In this document: positions 19,687 through 28,426 of the stretch, piece by piece
Numbering within the stretch: the first letter of the stretch is position 1
Layout: each line of letters opens with the position of its first letter
Assembly (NCBI RefSeq): GCF_009800965.1
Contig: NZ_WUAF01000012.1
Span: 62,001 to 126,000, forward strand
Reading direction: 5' to 3'
DNA length: 64,000 nucleotides
Source of the DNA: Cognatazoarcus halotolerans
Lineage (GTDB): Bacteria > Pseudomonadota > Gammaproteobacteria > Burkholderiales > Rhodocyclaceae
Notes under the pieces: generated by a model
What the model was told of the DNA's origin: nothing
The model's database searches: none
What the model saw: only the letters and a program-made list of their open reading frames with translations
Made by a program: the position numbers and the translations under genes

Positions 19687-20982
19687 TCAGCGCTCGAAGA
19701 GTGCGATCGACTCGACATGCGAAGTCTGCGGAAACATGTTTGCAATGCCCGCGCCCCTCAGCCGGTAACCCTTCTGATGCACCAGCACAGCCGCATCGCG
19801 GGCGAGGGTCGCCGGATTGCACGATACATATACGATTCGCTGCGGAGATTCCGGGCCTAGGGCCTTTACTACCGCAACCGCACCCTCCCTGGGCGGGTCT
19901 ATCAGCATTTTGTCGAGATGCCCCAGCGCAGCCAGACTATCCTCGGTCGCTTCGAAGAGGTTCGCCTCGTAAAAGGCGGCCCGCTCGGCAAGGCCGTTGG
20001 CTGCTGCATTTTCCGCAGCACGACGTACCAGGGCAGCGCTTCCCTCGACTCCTACCACCGAGGCCCCAAGCCTGGCCATCGGCAAACTGAAATTGCCAAG
20101 CCCGCAGAAGAGGTCTGCGATCCGCTCACCCGCACGCAGTTCAAGCAGGCCAATCGCACGCCGGACCAGCAACCGGTTGGTATGAACATTCACCTGCGTG
20201 AAATCGGTCGGTCGAAACGCGAGACCAAGATCGAATTCGGGCAGCGTGTAACACAGATCCGGCGCGTTGACGGGATGAAAGCGCCGTGCACTATCCGGAC
20301 CGCCCGCCTGCAACCAGATCTGCACGCCACGTTCATCCGCGTACCGACGCAACAAGGTCTCGTCCCCACCGCTCAGCGGCAGCAGGATACGAAACACCAG
20401 CACCGTCACATCCTCACTGATCGCGACCTCGATCTGTGGAACGCGGTCGGGAATCGACAAGCGGGCGACAAGCTCGTGCAGACTCGGTAGAAGGGCAGAG
20501 ATGGCAGGCGCCAGTACCACACAGTGACGCATATCAGCAACGTAGCTACTACGACGCTCATGAAACCCGATCAGCACCCCACCCTTCTGCGGGACGAAAC
20601 GCACCGTCAGCCGCGTGCGATTGCGGTAACCCCATGTGGAACCGTGAACTGCCGGATAGATGATCTCGGGCCGTACTCCGCCGATATGTCGCAGCGCGTC
20701 TTCAAGCACGCGTTGCTTCGCCGCCGTCTGAGCCGCAGCATCCAGATGCTGCATACTGCATCCGCCACAATGGCCGAAGTACTCGCAGCGAGGCACAACC
20801 CGCTGGGCGCTACCCTTCACGACCTCGCGAGTGCTCGCCTGGGCATAGTTCGGTCGACTCTTGGTAACGTCGTACACCACTGTTTCACCGGGAAGCGCAC
20901 CTTCGATGAACACCACCTTGCCATCAGCATGGGTGACACCGCGCCCCTCATGATCCAGGGACTCGATGATCGCGACAGACAT
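19687..20982 (-). CDS. rlmD: 23S rRNA (uracil-1939-C5)-methyltransferase
   Basis: SAM-dependent methyltransferase of the RumA/TrmA family. The 431-residue protein has an N-terminal TRAM domain (MSVAIIESLDHEGRGVTHAD), a 4Fe-4S cysteine cluster (CEYFGHCGGCSMQH plus a later Cys), the SAM motif IADLFCGLGNFSLPMARLG, and the catalytic nucleophile region IVYVSCNPATLARD. I choose the ATG at 20980-20982, with GGGGAAG 6 nt upstream, over a GTG two codons earlier. It converges on rho and is transcribed divergently from roxA. Confidence 0.94.
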   Translation of the reverse strand: MSVAIIESLDHEGRGVTHADGKVVFIEGALPGETVVYDVTKSRPNYAQASTREVVKGSAQRVVPRCEYFGHCGGCSMQHLDAAAQTAAKQRVLEDALRHIGGVRPEIIYPAVHGSTWGYRNRTRLTVRFVPQKGGVLIGFHERRSSYVADMRHCVVLAPAISALLPSLHELVARLSIPDRVPQIEVAISEDVTVLVFRILLPLSGGDETLLRRYADERGVQIWLQAGGPDSARRFHPVNAPDLCYTLPEFDLGLAFRPTDFTQVNVHTNRLLVRRAIGLLELRAGERIADLFCGLGNFSLPMARLGASVVGVEGSAALVRRAAENAAANGLAERAAFYEANLFEATEDSLAALGHLDKMLIDPPREGAVAVVKALGPESPQRIVYVSCNPATLARDAAVLVHQKGYRLRGAGIANMFPQTSHVESIALFER

Positions 20983-21062
20983 GGCCACTTCCCCCGACGC
21001 AAAGGTCGCGATTGTAGCCGATCGAAAGCAGCCCCCTCACTCCCGCCCTATAATTGCGACCC

Positions 21063-22190
21063 ATGATCAGCACACTCCTTGGCGGACTCACGCCACAGCA
21101 ATTTCTGACCGACTACTGGCAGAAGAAGCCCCTTCTGATAAGACAGGCGCTGCCTGACTTCAAGGGCATCATGTCGCATGACGCCCTGCTCGCCATGGCG
21201 CAGGACGAGGATGTCGAGTCGCGCCTTGTGCGAAGAGGCAGGGACGGCTGGGAGGTCCGATCGGGGCCGCAGCGTGCAGCGGATCTGCGGCGAAAGCGCG
21301 ATCCCTGGACGGTCCTGGTTCAGGGCGTAAACCTTTCTGTCGAAGCCGGCGACGCACTGATGCGCTGTTTCAATTTCATCCCCCAAGCCCGTCTGGACGA
21401 CTTGATGGTCAGTTACGCCACCGACGGCGGTGGGGTTGGTCCCCATTTCGACAATTACGACGTGTTCCTCTTGCAAGGCACCGGGCAACGACGCTGGCGA
21501 ATCAGCGATCAGCAGGACCGACGATTTGTCGAGGATGCCCCACTGCGCATACTCGCCGACTTTCAACCAACGGAAGAGTGGGTGTTGGAGCCGGGCGACA
21601 TGCTTTATCTCCCGCCTCACTGGGCCCACGACGGGGTTGCCGTTGGTGAATGCACAACCTACTCGATCGGCTTTCGCGCACCCACCGCGCAGGAGCTCGC
21701 CGAGGGCTTCCTAGACTGGTTGCAGCAACGCATCGCCCTTGAGGGAATCTACAGCGACCCGGATCTTCAGCCGGCCACCGAACCGGCTCGCATCGAAGCC
21801 GGCATGATCGAACAGATCGCCCGCATGCTTGAGCAGATTCGCTGGAACAAGGACATGGTTGCCGATTTTGTCGGCAGCTATCTCAGCGAACCGAAGGCAC
21901 ACGTTTTCTTCGACCCTCCCGATTCGCCGATGTCTCCAAAGCGCTTCGCCGAGGCGATAGCGAAAAACGGATGCCGCCTTGACCCGCGGGCACAACTGCT
22001 CGTCAGTGCAAACGCCCTGTATCTTAACGGCGAGCGTGTCGACGAATCCGCTCTAGAGGATCGCGATTTGCTCGCGCTTGCGAACAATCGCTCGCTACCG
22101 GCGGAGCGTTGTAAAAATGCGACAAACCCGGAGGGCCTTTATGAGCTCTATCTGGATGGTTTTCTGCATCCGGACGCACGCTCGCAATGA
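21063..22190 (+). CDS. roxA: Ribosomal protein L16 arginine hydroxylase (JmjC cupin)
   Basis: A 2-oxoglutarate/Fe(II) oxygenase of the YcfD/RoxA family, which hydroxylates an Arg of ribosomal protein L16. The 375-residue protein starts MISTLLGGLTPQQFLTDYWQ, then QKKPLLIRQALPDF. The iron triad is seen as HFD in GVGPHFDNYDVFLLQGTGQR and the later His in YLPPHWAHDGVAVGE. The C-terminal winged-helix part is present and the length fits the family. I prefer the ATG at 21063 over the in-frame TTG at 21054. It overlaps the next gene by 4 nt (ATGA). Confidence 0.92.
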   Translation: MISTLLGGLTPQQFLTDYWQKKPLLIRQALPDFKGIMSHDALLAMAQDEDVESRLVRRGRDGWEVRSGPQRAADLRRKRDPWTVLVQGVNLSVEAGDALMRCFNFIPQARLDDLMVSYATDGGGVGPHFDNYDVFLLQGTGQRRWRISDQQDRRFVEDAPLRILADFQPTEEWVLEPGDMLYLPPHWAHDGVAVGECTTYSIGFRAPTAQELAEGFLDWLQQRIALEGIYSDPDLQPATEPARIEAGMIEQIARMLEQIRWNKDMVADFVGSYLSEPKAHVFFDPPDSPMSPKRFAEAIAKNGCRLDPRAQLLVSANALYLNGERVDESALEDRDLLALANNRSLPAERCKNATNPEGLYELYLDGFLHPDARSQ

Positions 22191-22663
22191 CTTCTGAAGC
22201 GCTCGGCAGCCTCTCTGAATATCGCGACGGCATTCATCGTCTATTGCCATTGGCCGACTTCGCATTCGACATCTTCGACCCCGATCTCGTCAGTTGCGGG
22301 CTTGAGACCAGCGATTCGATCTCACGCCTGACCGAGCAATTCAATGCGCATCGTCATCTCGCGATGCGCATCGTTGTTCATGATCCGGGCTATATCGAGC
22401 AACATTGCCCACGTTTGCTGACCCTATGCAGGCTGCGTTCAGAACAGATCCACATTCGCGTAAGCGCTCTGCATCACCGGAACTGGCAGCAGCCGTTTGC
22501 CCTTGTCGACGGCCGGCACCTCCTGACGCGATTCCATGTCGATAGCCCGCGTGGCAAATTGTGTCTCGACGATACAGCGCTGACGGCCCAGTACCTCGCA
22601 CAATTTGAAACACTTTTTCAGGCCTCCACACCCGGTCCGAATGGCGCCTTTCTTGGGATTTAG
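22187..22663 (+). CDS. Unknown conserved-looking protein coupled to roxA
   Basis: A 158-residue protein without a motif I can name with confidence. It has no signal peptide or membrane helix. It contains several histidines (HRHLAMRIVVHDPGYIEQHC, SALHHRNWQQPF) and a basic-acidic mix consistent with a soluble cytoplasmic protein. The layout, with a central VVHDPGYIEQHCPRLL strand-helix and a later FALVDGRHLLTRFH, is reminiscent of phospholipase-D-like half domains, but the HKD signature is absent. Its ATG overlaps the roxA stop (ATGA), implying coupled translation and perhaps a related role in ribosome modification; that is inference only. Confidence 0.75.
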   Translation: MTSEALGSLSEYRDGIHRLLPLADFAFDIFDPDLVSCGLETSDSISRLTEQFNAHRHLAMRIVVHDPGYIEQHCPRLLTLCRLRSEQIHIRVSALHHRNWQQPFALVDGRHLLTRFHVDSPRGKLCLDDTALTAQYLAQFETLFQASTPGPNGAFLGI

Positions 22664-22795
22664 GGTACATTGCCGACGTTGCGGCAACGCAACACGCGAA
22701 GACGCAAAAAGTCAGGCGTGACCGCTCTATCGCGACAGGCAAAAGTCCTGCGTGTGCAATTTGCTGAAATCACTTCATCGTAAAAGGATCTCAAA

Positions 22796-23143
22796 ATGAA
22801 CAAGTCCCTCCTCGTTGCTGCCCTGATCGCCCTCGCCGTGTCCGCTTGCGGCAAGAAAGAGGAGCCGGCTCCGGTTGTCGAGCAAGCCGCTCCCGCCGCG
22901 ACCGAGCAAGCTGCTCCGGCCACCACTGAACAAGCTGCTCCGGCTGCTGACCAGGCTGCCGCTGCTGCCGGCCAGGCCGCCTCCGCTGCTGGTGATGCCG
23001 CCGCTGCGGCAGGTGCCGCTGCTGGTGACGCAGCTGCCGCCGCTGGCGATGCCGTGAAGGCCGCTGGTGATGCCGCTGCCGCTGCTGCTGGCGATGCCGT
23101 CAAGGCCGCTGGTGATGCCGCTAAAGAAGCCATGCCCAAGTAA
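22796..23143 (+). CDS. Alanine-rich repeat lipoprotein
   Basis: A 115-residue protein with a signal peptide MNKSLLVAALIALAVSAC and a lipobox Cys at residue 18, followed by a charged KKEE linker. The remainder is very low complexity: four degenerate AAP-TEQ type units, then repeated GDA(A/V)(A/K)AAG units predicted to form an amphipathic helix. Alanine dominates the mature part. AAAAGGATC precedes the ATG and two hairpin terminators follow. Such proteins resemble small repeat lipoproteins of the outer membrane, but no function can be given. Confidence 0.85.
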   Translation: MNKSLLVAALIALAVSACGKKEEPAPVVEQAAPAATEQAAPATTEQAAPAADQAAAAAGQAASAAGDAAAAAGAAAGDAAAAAGDAVKAAGDAAAAAAGDAVKAAGDAAKEAMPK

Positions 23144-23165
23144 TTTCGCGATCCGCGAAATCAAG

Positions 23166-23190
23166 AAGCCGGCTAACGCCGGCTTTTTTT
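23166..23190 (+). terminator. Terminator after the alanine-rich lipoprotein gene
   Basis: An 8-bp stem AAGCCGGC/GCCGGCTT (23166-23173 with 23178-23185) with a TAAC loop and a seven-T tail. It starts 23 nt after the stop codon. Confidence 0.9.
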
Positions 23191-23257
23191 GCGGCATTGA
23201 TTCCGCAGGCGATATCTTCTGCCGATACATGTCAGCCATGCGGACAGATCCGAGCGA

Positions 23258-23289
23258 GAAAAAGGCCGATCCAAGGATCGGCCTTTTTC
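23258..23289. terminator. Bidirectional terminator between the lipoprotein gene and bamC
   Basis: A nearly 15-bp perfect inverted repeat (23258-23272 with 23275-23289) with A-run and T-run flanks on both sides, so it can work on both strands. On the minus strand it lies 35 nt past the bamC stop and is the natural end of the dapA-bamC transcript. Confidence 0.88.
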
Positions 23290-23323
23290 TCGTCACCAAA
23301 TGTCTGGCTTCCGGACGCGAGCG

Positions 23324-24484
23324 CTAGCGCAGTTGCTCCTGGAGGACAGTAAGTATCCGCTTCGGGGTATCCCCTCTTGCCTCGCCCCCTTCTTTGGTAA
23401 GAATCGAGACAACGGACTCGCCACCTGACTGCACGACTCGCACGCGATACTCGCTCGCATTCCCGAGTTTGGCTTTGTCATCGCGCCAGAATGCAAGTTT
23501 TGACAGCAAACCACCCCCAGCTGTGGCGTTATCGACTTCCGGATCGACGTACCGCACAAAGTAGATACCTTGCGCCCGATCACGATCCTCGACCACAAAC
23601 CCGCTCCGATCCAAAGCCAGGCCGACACGCCGCCACGCTCGATCGAAGTCGTCCTGCACATGCAACAGCGACGATCCATCTGTTCGCTGCTCGAGCGTTG
23701 CACGACTGGGTGTCGCCTGCGTTGCCAGCAGCGTCTTCGCCTTCGCCTCCTCGGCACCCAAGCGAACCATCAAACGCGACAGCATTTCTGCCTCGAGTTC
23801 GGGATCAACCGCTCGCGGCTGCCAGATGGTTTGATCCTTCGCTTCGTTCGGATAGATTTCCATCATGCCACGATGGCTGACGTAGACTTCGGTCGTACCC
23901 GGGGTCTTTCCAGGCTCAAGCCGGGTCCGGAACTTGTCTCGCTCCGGTGTCGAGTAAACACTGTCGAGAACCTTGCCCAATGTGCGGCGCAGGAAATCCT
24001 GAGGCAGTTTGGCCCGGTTTTCAGCCCAATCGGTTTCCATCACACCGATGTCGGGTTGATCGATATTGAGTACGAACCCGTTTTCGATCCAGAACGACCG
24101 GATCTCTGGCCATAGCTGCTCGGGTGTCCCTTTCACGACAAGCCATCGCTCGCTTCCGGCACGCTCGATGTGCATATCAGGCGAAGTCCCTGCTTGGACA
24201 TTCGCGACCGTTTCCGAGGGCTTTGCCTCCCGATCGGCCGAATACGAAGAGAATGTTGCAACACCGCGCTCACCGGCCTCCGGCATTGCGTAACGGCTCC
24301 CCGTTGACGGCGCGGTCAGGTCCGGCGGAATCTCGAGTGACGGGGCCTTCCGGGCACTCTTGTAGTCAATGCCCTTGCTGTCACCGATCGAACCGCAACC
24401 CGCAATACCGAGCACCGCAGCCGCAAGCGCAACAGTAATAATTCCTTGCTCCATTGGCTGTTTCATCCGCTTGACCTGTTTCAT
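23324..24484 (-). CDS. bamC: Outer-membrane assembly lipoprotein BamC
   Basis: Accessory lipoprotein of the BAM complex that inserts beta-barrels. The 386-residue protein has a signal peptide with lipobox GIAGC, the BamC N-terminal unstructured motif [20 protein letters not shown] that contacts BamD, and two helix-grip domains (first near [20 protein letters not shown], second near [20 protein letters not shown]). I choose the ATG at 24482-24484, which overlaps the dapA stop by 4 nt, over a longer frame that would lie inside dapA. The dapA-bamC pairing is the same as in E. coli. Confidence 0.92.
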   Translation of the reverse strand: MKQVKRMKQPMEQGIITVALAAAVLGIAGCGSIGDSKGIDYKSARKAPSLEIPPDLTAPSTGSRYAMPEAGERGVATFSSYSADREAKPSETVANVQAGTSPDMHIERAGSERWLVVKGTPEQLWPEIRSFWIENGFVLNIDQPDIGVMETDWAENRAKLPQDFLRRTLGKVLDSVYSTPERDKFRTRLEPGKTPGTTEVYVSHRGMMEIYPNEAKDQTIWQPRAVDPELEAEMLSRLMVRLGAEEAKAKTLLATQATPSRATLEQRTDGSSLLHVQDDFDRAWRRVGLALDRSGFVVEDRDRAQGIYFVRYVDPEVDNATAGGGLLSKLAFWRDDKAKLGNASEYRVRVVQSGGESVVSILTKEGGEARGDTPKRILTVLQEQLR

Positions 24485-25359
24485 GCCTCGATACCAGCCA
24501 TACGCATCGCCGAAAGTACGCGTCCGTGGCATGCTTCGCTCAATGGCGTAAGGGGAAGACGGATTCCCTGCTCCATCAACCCCATCTTCGCTACGGCCCA
24601 TTTGACAGGAATCGGATTTGCTTCGCAGAAGAGATCCCGGTGTAGACCTACCAAACGGGCATTGATCTCTCGAGCTGCAATAGCATCACCCCGTAGCGCC
24701 GCCACGCACATCTGATGCATCAATGCAGGTGCGACGTTTGCCGTAACCGAGATCGTGCCGTGTCCGCCCAGCAGTATGAAAACCATCGCGGTCATGTCAT
24801 CACCGCTGTACAACGCAAAGCCGGCAGGAGCCCGGGCAACCAGGTCACAGGCACGTTCGATGTTACCCGTCGCATCCTTGAGCCCCACAATGTTAGGCAC
24901 TTCAGCCAGCCGAAGCGCCGTATCGTTGGAAAGGTCAGCGACCGTCCGACCGGGCACGTTGTACAGGTAAAGCGGTAGATCCACGGCCTCGGCAATACGC
25001 CTGAAATGCCGATAGAGGCCTTCCTGAGTCGGGCGGTTGTAATAAGGCACGACCGACAGGCCTGCTGCCGCTCCAGCCTGCTTGGCAAACTGCGAGAGTT
25101 CGACCGCTTCCTCCGTGGAGTTGGCGCCCGTTCCGGCAATGACAGGCACACGACCCGCCGCGTATTCAACACTTGCACGAATGAGTTCGCAATGCTCTTC
25201 GACATTGACGGTTGGCGACTCGCCGGTCGTGCCAACAATGACGATGCCGTCAGTACCTTGAGCTACGTGCCAATCGATCAGGCTGCGCAAGCGCGGGTAA
25301 TCCAGACTGCCATCTTCATGCATTGGCGTCACGATAGCGACGATAGATCCGGTAATCAT
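24481..25359 (-). CDS. dapA: 4-hydroxy-tetrahydrodipicolinate synthase
   Basis: Condenses pyruvate with aspartate semialdehyde, the first committed step to lysine and diaminopimelate, directly using the Asd product. The 292-residue protein starts [20 protein letters not shown]. It shows the signature [14 protein letters not shown], the catalytic Tyr in [17 protein letters not shown], and the Schiff-base Lys in [13 protein letters not shown]. It is cotranscribed with bamC (4-nt overlap). Confidence 0.97.
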   Translation of the reverse strand: MITGSIVAIVTPMHEDGSLDYPRLRSLIDWHVAQGTDGIVIVGTTGESPTVNVEEHCELIRASVEYAAGRVPVIAGTGANSTEEAVELSQFAKQAGAAAGLSVVPYYNRPTQEGLYRHFRRIAEAVDLPLYLYNVPGRTVADLSNDTALRLAEVPNIVGLKDATGNIERACDLVARAPAGFALYSGDDMTAMVFILLGGHGTISVTANVAPALMHQMCVAALRGDAIAAREINARLVGLHRDLFCEANPIPVKWAVAKMGLMEQGIRLPLTPLSEACHGRVLSAMRMAGIEA

Positions 25360-25471
25360 CTCGGCTCAGACCACAAATAAAGAATCGATTGTACCCGATT
25401 GGCCGAACGCCATCAGGCCACGAGGAAAGACCCACCCCGCAGGAGCGGGGTAGTACGGGAGTCTTAGCAAC

Positions 25472-26398
25472 TCACAGGTCGGCAAGCGACTTCACATGGG
25501 ATACGACGCTGCGTGCCAGCGACGACAGGGAGTAACCACCTTCCAGTATCGATACGATGCGCTTCTCGCAGCATTCCTCGGCAACGACCTTCAACTGTTC
25601 GGTCGCCCACACGTAATCCGCCTCGACAAGACCGAGGGACCCCATGTCGTCTTCGTAGTGCGCATCGAAACCGGCTGAAATGAAAATCATCTGTGGCCAG
25701 TGATCGCGCAGTGCCGGCACCCAGATGTCCGAAACGATCTGCCGGAAAGCATCTCCGCGCGTTCCCGCAGGGACCGGCACGTTGACCATGTTCGGAGCCG
25801 GATTGTCCGCACCGCTGTATGGATAGAACGGGTGCTGAAAGATACTGACCATGAGCACCCGAGGATCGTCCTTGAAGATATCTTCGGTCCCGTTCCCGTG
25901 GTGAACGTCGAAATCGACAATCGCGACGCGCTCCAGCCCGTGCACCTCAAGCGCGTGCCTGGCTGCGATTGCGACATTGTTGAAAAAACAAAACCCCATT
26001 GCCTTTGTCGCCTCGGCATGATGCCCGGGGGGTCTGATCGCGCAGAAGGCGTTCTCTATTTCCTTCTTCAAAACCAGATCGGTCGCGAGAATGCCGGCTC
26101 CAGCCGAGCGCAATGCGGCCTGCATGGTATGAGGGCACATTGCAGTATCCGGGTCGACGTGACGGATCCCGTGCTCAGGCACGTTGGCCATCATCGCTTT
26201 GACGTGCTCCATGGGGTGCGCTCGGGCGATCTGCTCAAGCTCGGCGACTGGCGCGTCGTAAAAGCCTAGATACATGTCCAGCCCGGCTGCGATAAGGCGA
26301 TCGTTGATGGCCGACAAGCGGTCGGGACACTCGGGATGATGGTCGCCCATATTGTGCAACCAGCATTCCCGATGCGTGATGAATGCAGTGGATGTCAT
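25472..26398 (-). CDS. Histone-deacetylase-family hydrolase
   Basis: A 308-residue zinc hydrolase of the class II histone deacetylase / acetoin utilisation / acetylpolyamine amidohydrolase family. It begins MTSTAFITHRECWLHNMGDH, a typical bacterial start, and has the general-base His pair in AIRPPGHHAEATKAMGFCFF and the zinc ligands Asp and His in IVDFDVHHGNGTEDIF plus a second Asp in FISAGFDAHYEDDMG. The substrate is unknown; polyamines or acetyl-lysine proteins are possible. It is divergent from the MoxR gene cluster with 124 nt between the start codons. Confidence 0.92.
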   Translation of the reverse strand: MTSTAFITHRECWLHNMGDHHPECPDRLSAINDRLIAAGLDMYLGFYDAPVAELEQIARAHPMEHVKAMMANVPEHGIRHVDPDTAMCPHTMQAALRSAGAGILATDLVLKKEIENAFCAIRPPGHHAEATKAMGFCFFNNVAIAARHALEVHGLERVAIVDFDVHHGNGTEDIFKDDPRVLMVSIFQHPFYPYSGADNPAPNMVNVPVPAGTRGDAFRQIVSDIWVPALRDHWPQMIFISAGFDAHYEDDMGSLGLVEADYVWATEQLKVVAEECCEKRIVSILEGGYSLSSLARSVVSHVKSLADL

Positions 26399-26522
26399 AC
26401 CCCCCCTTCGGCCTCAAAGCGAACTTTTCAGCCATCTCGTCTTCAAATCGGCCGCGTCGGTTTACACCGCCAGCCTTTTGGTTTGTGGAATTCATTATCC
26501 ACTTATATCGGAGCTTCAACAA

Positions 26523-27455
26523 ATGCCTCAAGAGCCTCGATTTCAGCCCGCGCTCGGCACTTTGCTCAGTGCTGCGGAAGAGATAATTCTCGGCAAACGG
26601 CATACCCTGAAACTTGCCCTTACGGCCGTCCTGGCGCGCGGACATCTACTGATTGAAGACATCCCGGGCGTCGGCAAGACTACCCTGGCCCATACTTTCG
26701 CCCGCTTGCTTGGGCTGCGATTTCAACGAATACAGTTCACAAGCGATCTTCTGCCGGCGGACGTTCTGGGCATGTCCATATTCGATCGCGAAAGCGGCTC
26801 ATTCCGCTTCCACCCCGGCCCGGTATTCGCCCAACTCATCCTCGCCGACGAAATCAACCGGGCGACGCCGAAAACCCAGAGCGCGCTGCTCGAAGTGCTT
26901 GAAGAAGAGCAGGTAACAACTGAAGGCACAACCCATTATCTGCCTGATCCGTTCTTCGTCATTGCCACGCAGAATCCCATTACTCAGATCGGCACCTTCC
27001 CGCTGCCCGAAAGTCAGCTTGACCGATTTCTGTTGCGCGTATCGATCGGATATCCGGATCAGATCGCTGAACGAGCCCTCTTGCTTGGCGAGGATCGGCG
27101 CAGCATGCTGGAACGTCACCCCCCGGTAATCGATGCGGAAACCCTGAAGGGTGCACAGATCGCGGCAGGGCGGGTTCATGTCAGTGACCGGCTGGCCGAT
27201 TATCTGCAGGCGCTTATCCGGGCAACGCGCGACGATCCGGAGATATTGATTGGCTTGAGCCCGCGAGCCGGCCTCGGCCTGCTCTCCGCAGCGAAGGCAT
27301 GGGCCCTGCTCGAAGGCAGAGAGATGGTCCTGCCGGAAGATGTCCAGGCGGTGTTCCCGAACGTTGCGGCGCATCGCCTGATCGCCCGCGACGGAACCCG
27401 GCACAGTGGTTCGGCGCTGGCACAACGTGTGCTGACCGAGGTCGCCATTTGCTGA
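26523..27455 (+). CDS. MoxR-family AAA ATPase
   Basis: A 310-residue chaperone-like AAA+ ATPase starting MPQEPRFQPALGTLLSAAEE. It carries Walker A (DIPGVGKTTLAHTFAR), Walker B (ILADEINRATPKTQSALLEVLEEE), sensor 1 (FFVIATQNPITQIGTFPLPE) and a C-terminal lid. MoxR proteins act with neighbouring DUF58 and VWA-type proteins in maturation of enzymes or the envelope; here the partners are DUF58 and TgpA. A longer in-frame ORF from 26352 overlaps the divergent gene; the ATG at 26523 matches family starts. Confidence 0.93.
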   Translation: MPQEPRFQPALGTLLSAAEEIILGKRHTLKLALTAVLARGHLLIEDIPGVGKTTLAHTFARLLGLRFQRIQFTSDLLPADVLGMSIFDRESGSFRFHPGPVFAQLILADEINRATPKTQSALLEVLEEEQVTTEGTTHYLPDPFFVIATQNPITQIGTFPLPESQLDRFLLRVSIGYPDQIAERALLLGEDRRSMLERHPPVIDAETLKGAQIAAGRVHVSDRLADYLQALIRATRDDPEILIGLSPRAGLGLLSAAKAWALLEGREMVLPEDVQAVFPNVAAHRLIARDGTRHSGSALAQRVLTEVAIC

Positions 27456-28426
27456 AAGAGATCCGAGGTGAGCTGCGTAGCCGAGTCGACGGCTGGCTGT
27501 TCCGCATCCGGCCTGCGGAAGCGCTTCCCGTCGTACTCCGCCAACGCCGCATATTCGTGCTGCCCACACGCTTTGGCGTTGCCTTCGCTTTCACGCTTCT
27601 CGTCATGCTGCTGACCTCCATCAATTACAACCTGAGTCTCGGCTATGCACTTACCTTCAGCCTTGGCGGTATCGGTATGGTCAGTATCCTCCACGCGTTC
27701 CGAAATCTGCTCCATCTCGAGATACATCCCGCGGCTTGCCCGCCGGTTCACGCCGGTACGCCGGCGACCTTCACGCTGCGTCTCCGCAACGACGCCGGAC
27801 GGCCCCGGACTGCGCTTCTCCTGAGCGTTCCCGGTGGCCCGGCGGGAACGCCGTTCGACATTGCGCCCCACGAAAACAAATCGATGGCGATCTCGCTTCC
27901 AACAACGCGGCGCGGCTGGATCACGCCAGGACGGGTGACCCTCTCAACCACCTACCCACTGGGGATGATCAAGGCATGGAGCGTATTTGCGCCAGACCTT
28001 CGTTGCCTCGTTTACGCCCGTCCCGAAACACCATCCGTGCCTATTCAGGCCCATGGGGCCTCGTCTGCCGGAGCGGCCGTCGGGAACACCGGAAAGGACG
28101 ATTTTGTCGGTTTCCGCGAGTACCAGCGCACCGACTCTCCCGGTCACATCGCCTGGCGGCTCGCGGCCAAATGCGAACGACTCCTCACCAAGCAGTTCGA
28201 CGGCGGAGACGCCGTTGAACTCGAACTCGACTGGTCAGACCTCCCTGCAGCACTCGGCACGGAAGAGCGCCTCTCTCGACTGACTCGCTGGACCCTGCTA
28301 GCAGAAGCGGCCGGCATCCCCTATTCGCTCCGGATTCCCGGCCGTATCGTCCAGACTGGTTACGGCCCCGCGCATCGCGATCGGTGCCTCAGAACTCTCG
28401 CGCTTTTCGGGCATAGGGATGAGTAA
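27449..28426 (+). CDS. DUF58-domain membrane protein
   Basis: A 325-residue protein with two N-terminal membrane helices (around FGVAFAFTLLVMLLTSINYN and LGYALTFSLGGIGMVSILHA), a middle beta-rich region, and the DUF58 motif DDFVGFREYQRTDSPGHIAW. DUF58 proteins are the usual partners of MoxR ATPases. The start is a TTG at 27449-27451, with GAGG about 7 nt upstream, overlapping the end of the MoxR gene by 7 nt. The much longer upstream frame is inside the MoxR gene and is not used. It overlaps the TgpA gene by 8 nt. Confidence 0.9.
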   Translation: MLKEIRGELRSRVDGWLFRIRPAEALPVVLRQRRIFVLPTRFGVAFAFTLLVMLLTSINYNLSLGYALTFSLGGIGMVSILHAFRNLLHLEIHPAACPPVHAGTPATFTLRLRNDAGRPRTALLLSVPGGPAGTPFDIAPHENKSMAISLPTTRRGWITPGRVTLSTTYPLGMIKAWSVFAPDLRCLVYARPETPSVPIQAHGASSAGAAVGNTGKDDFVGFREYQRTDSPGHIAWRLAAKCERLLTKQFDGGDAVELELDWSDLPAALGTEERLSRLTRWTLLAEAAGIPYSLRIPGRIVQTGYGPAHRDRCLRTLALFGHRDE

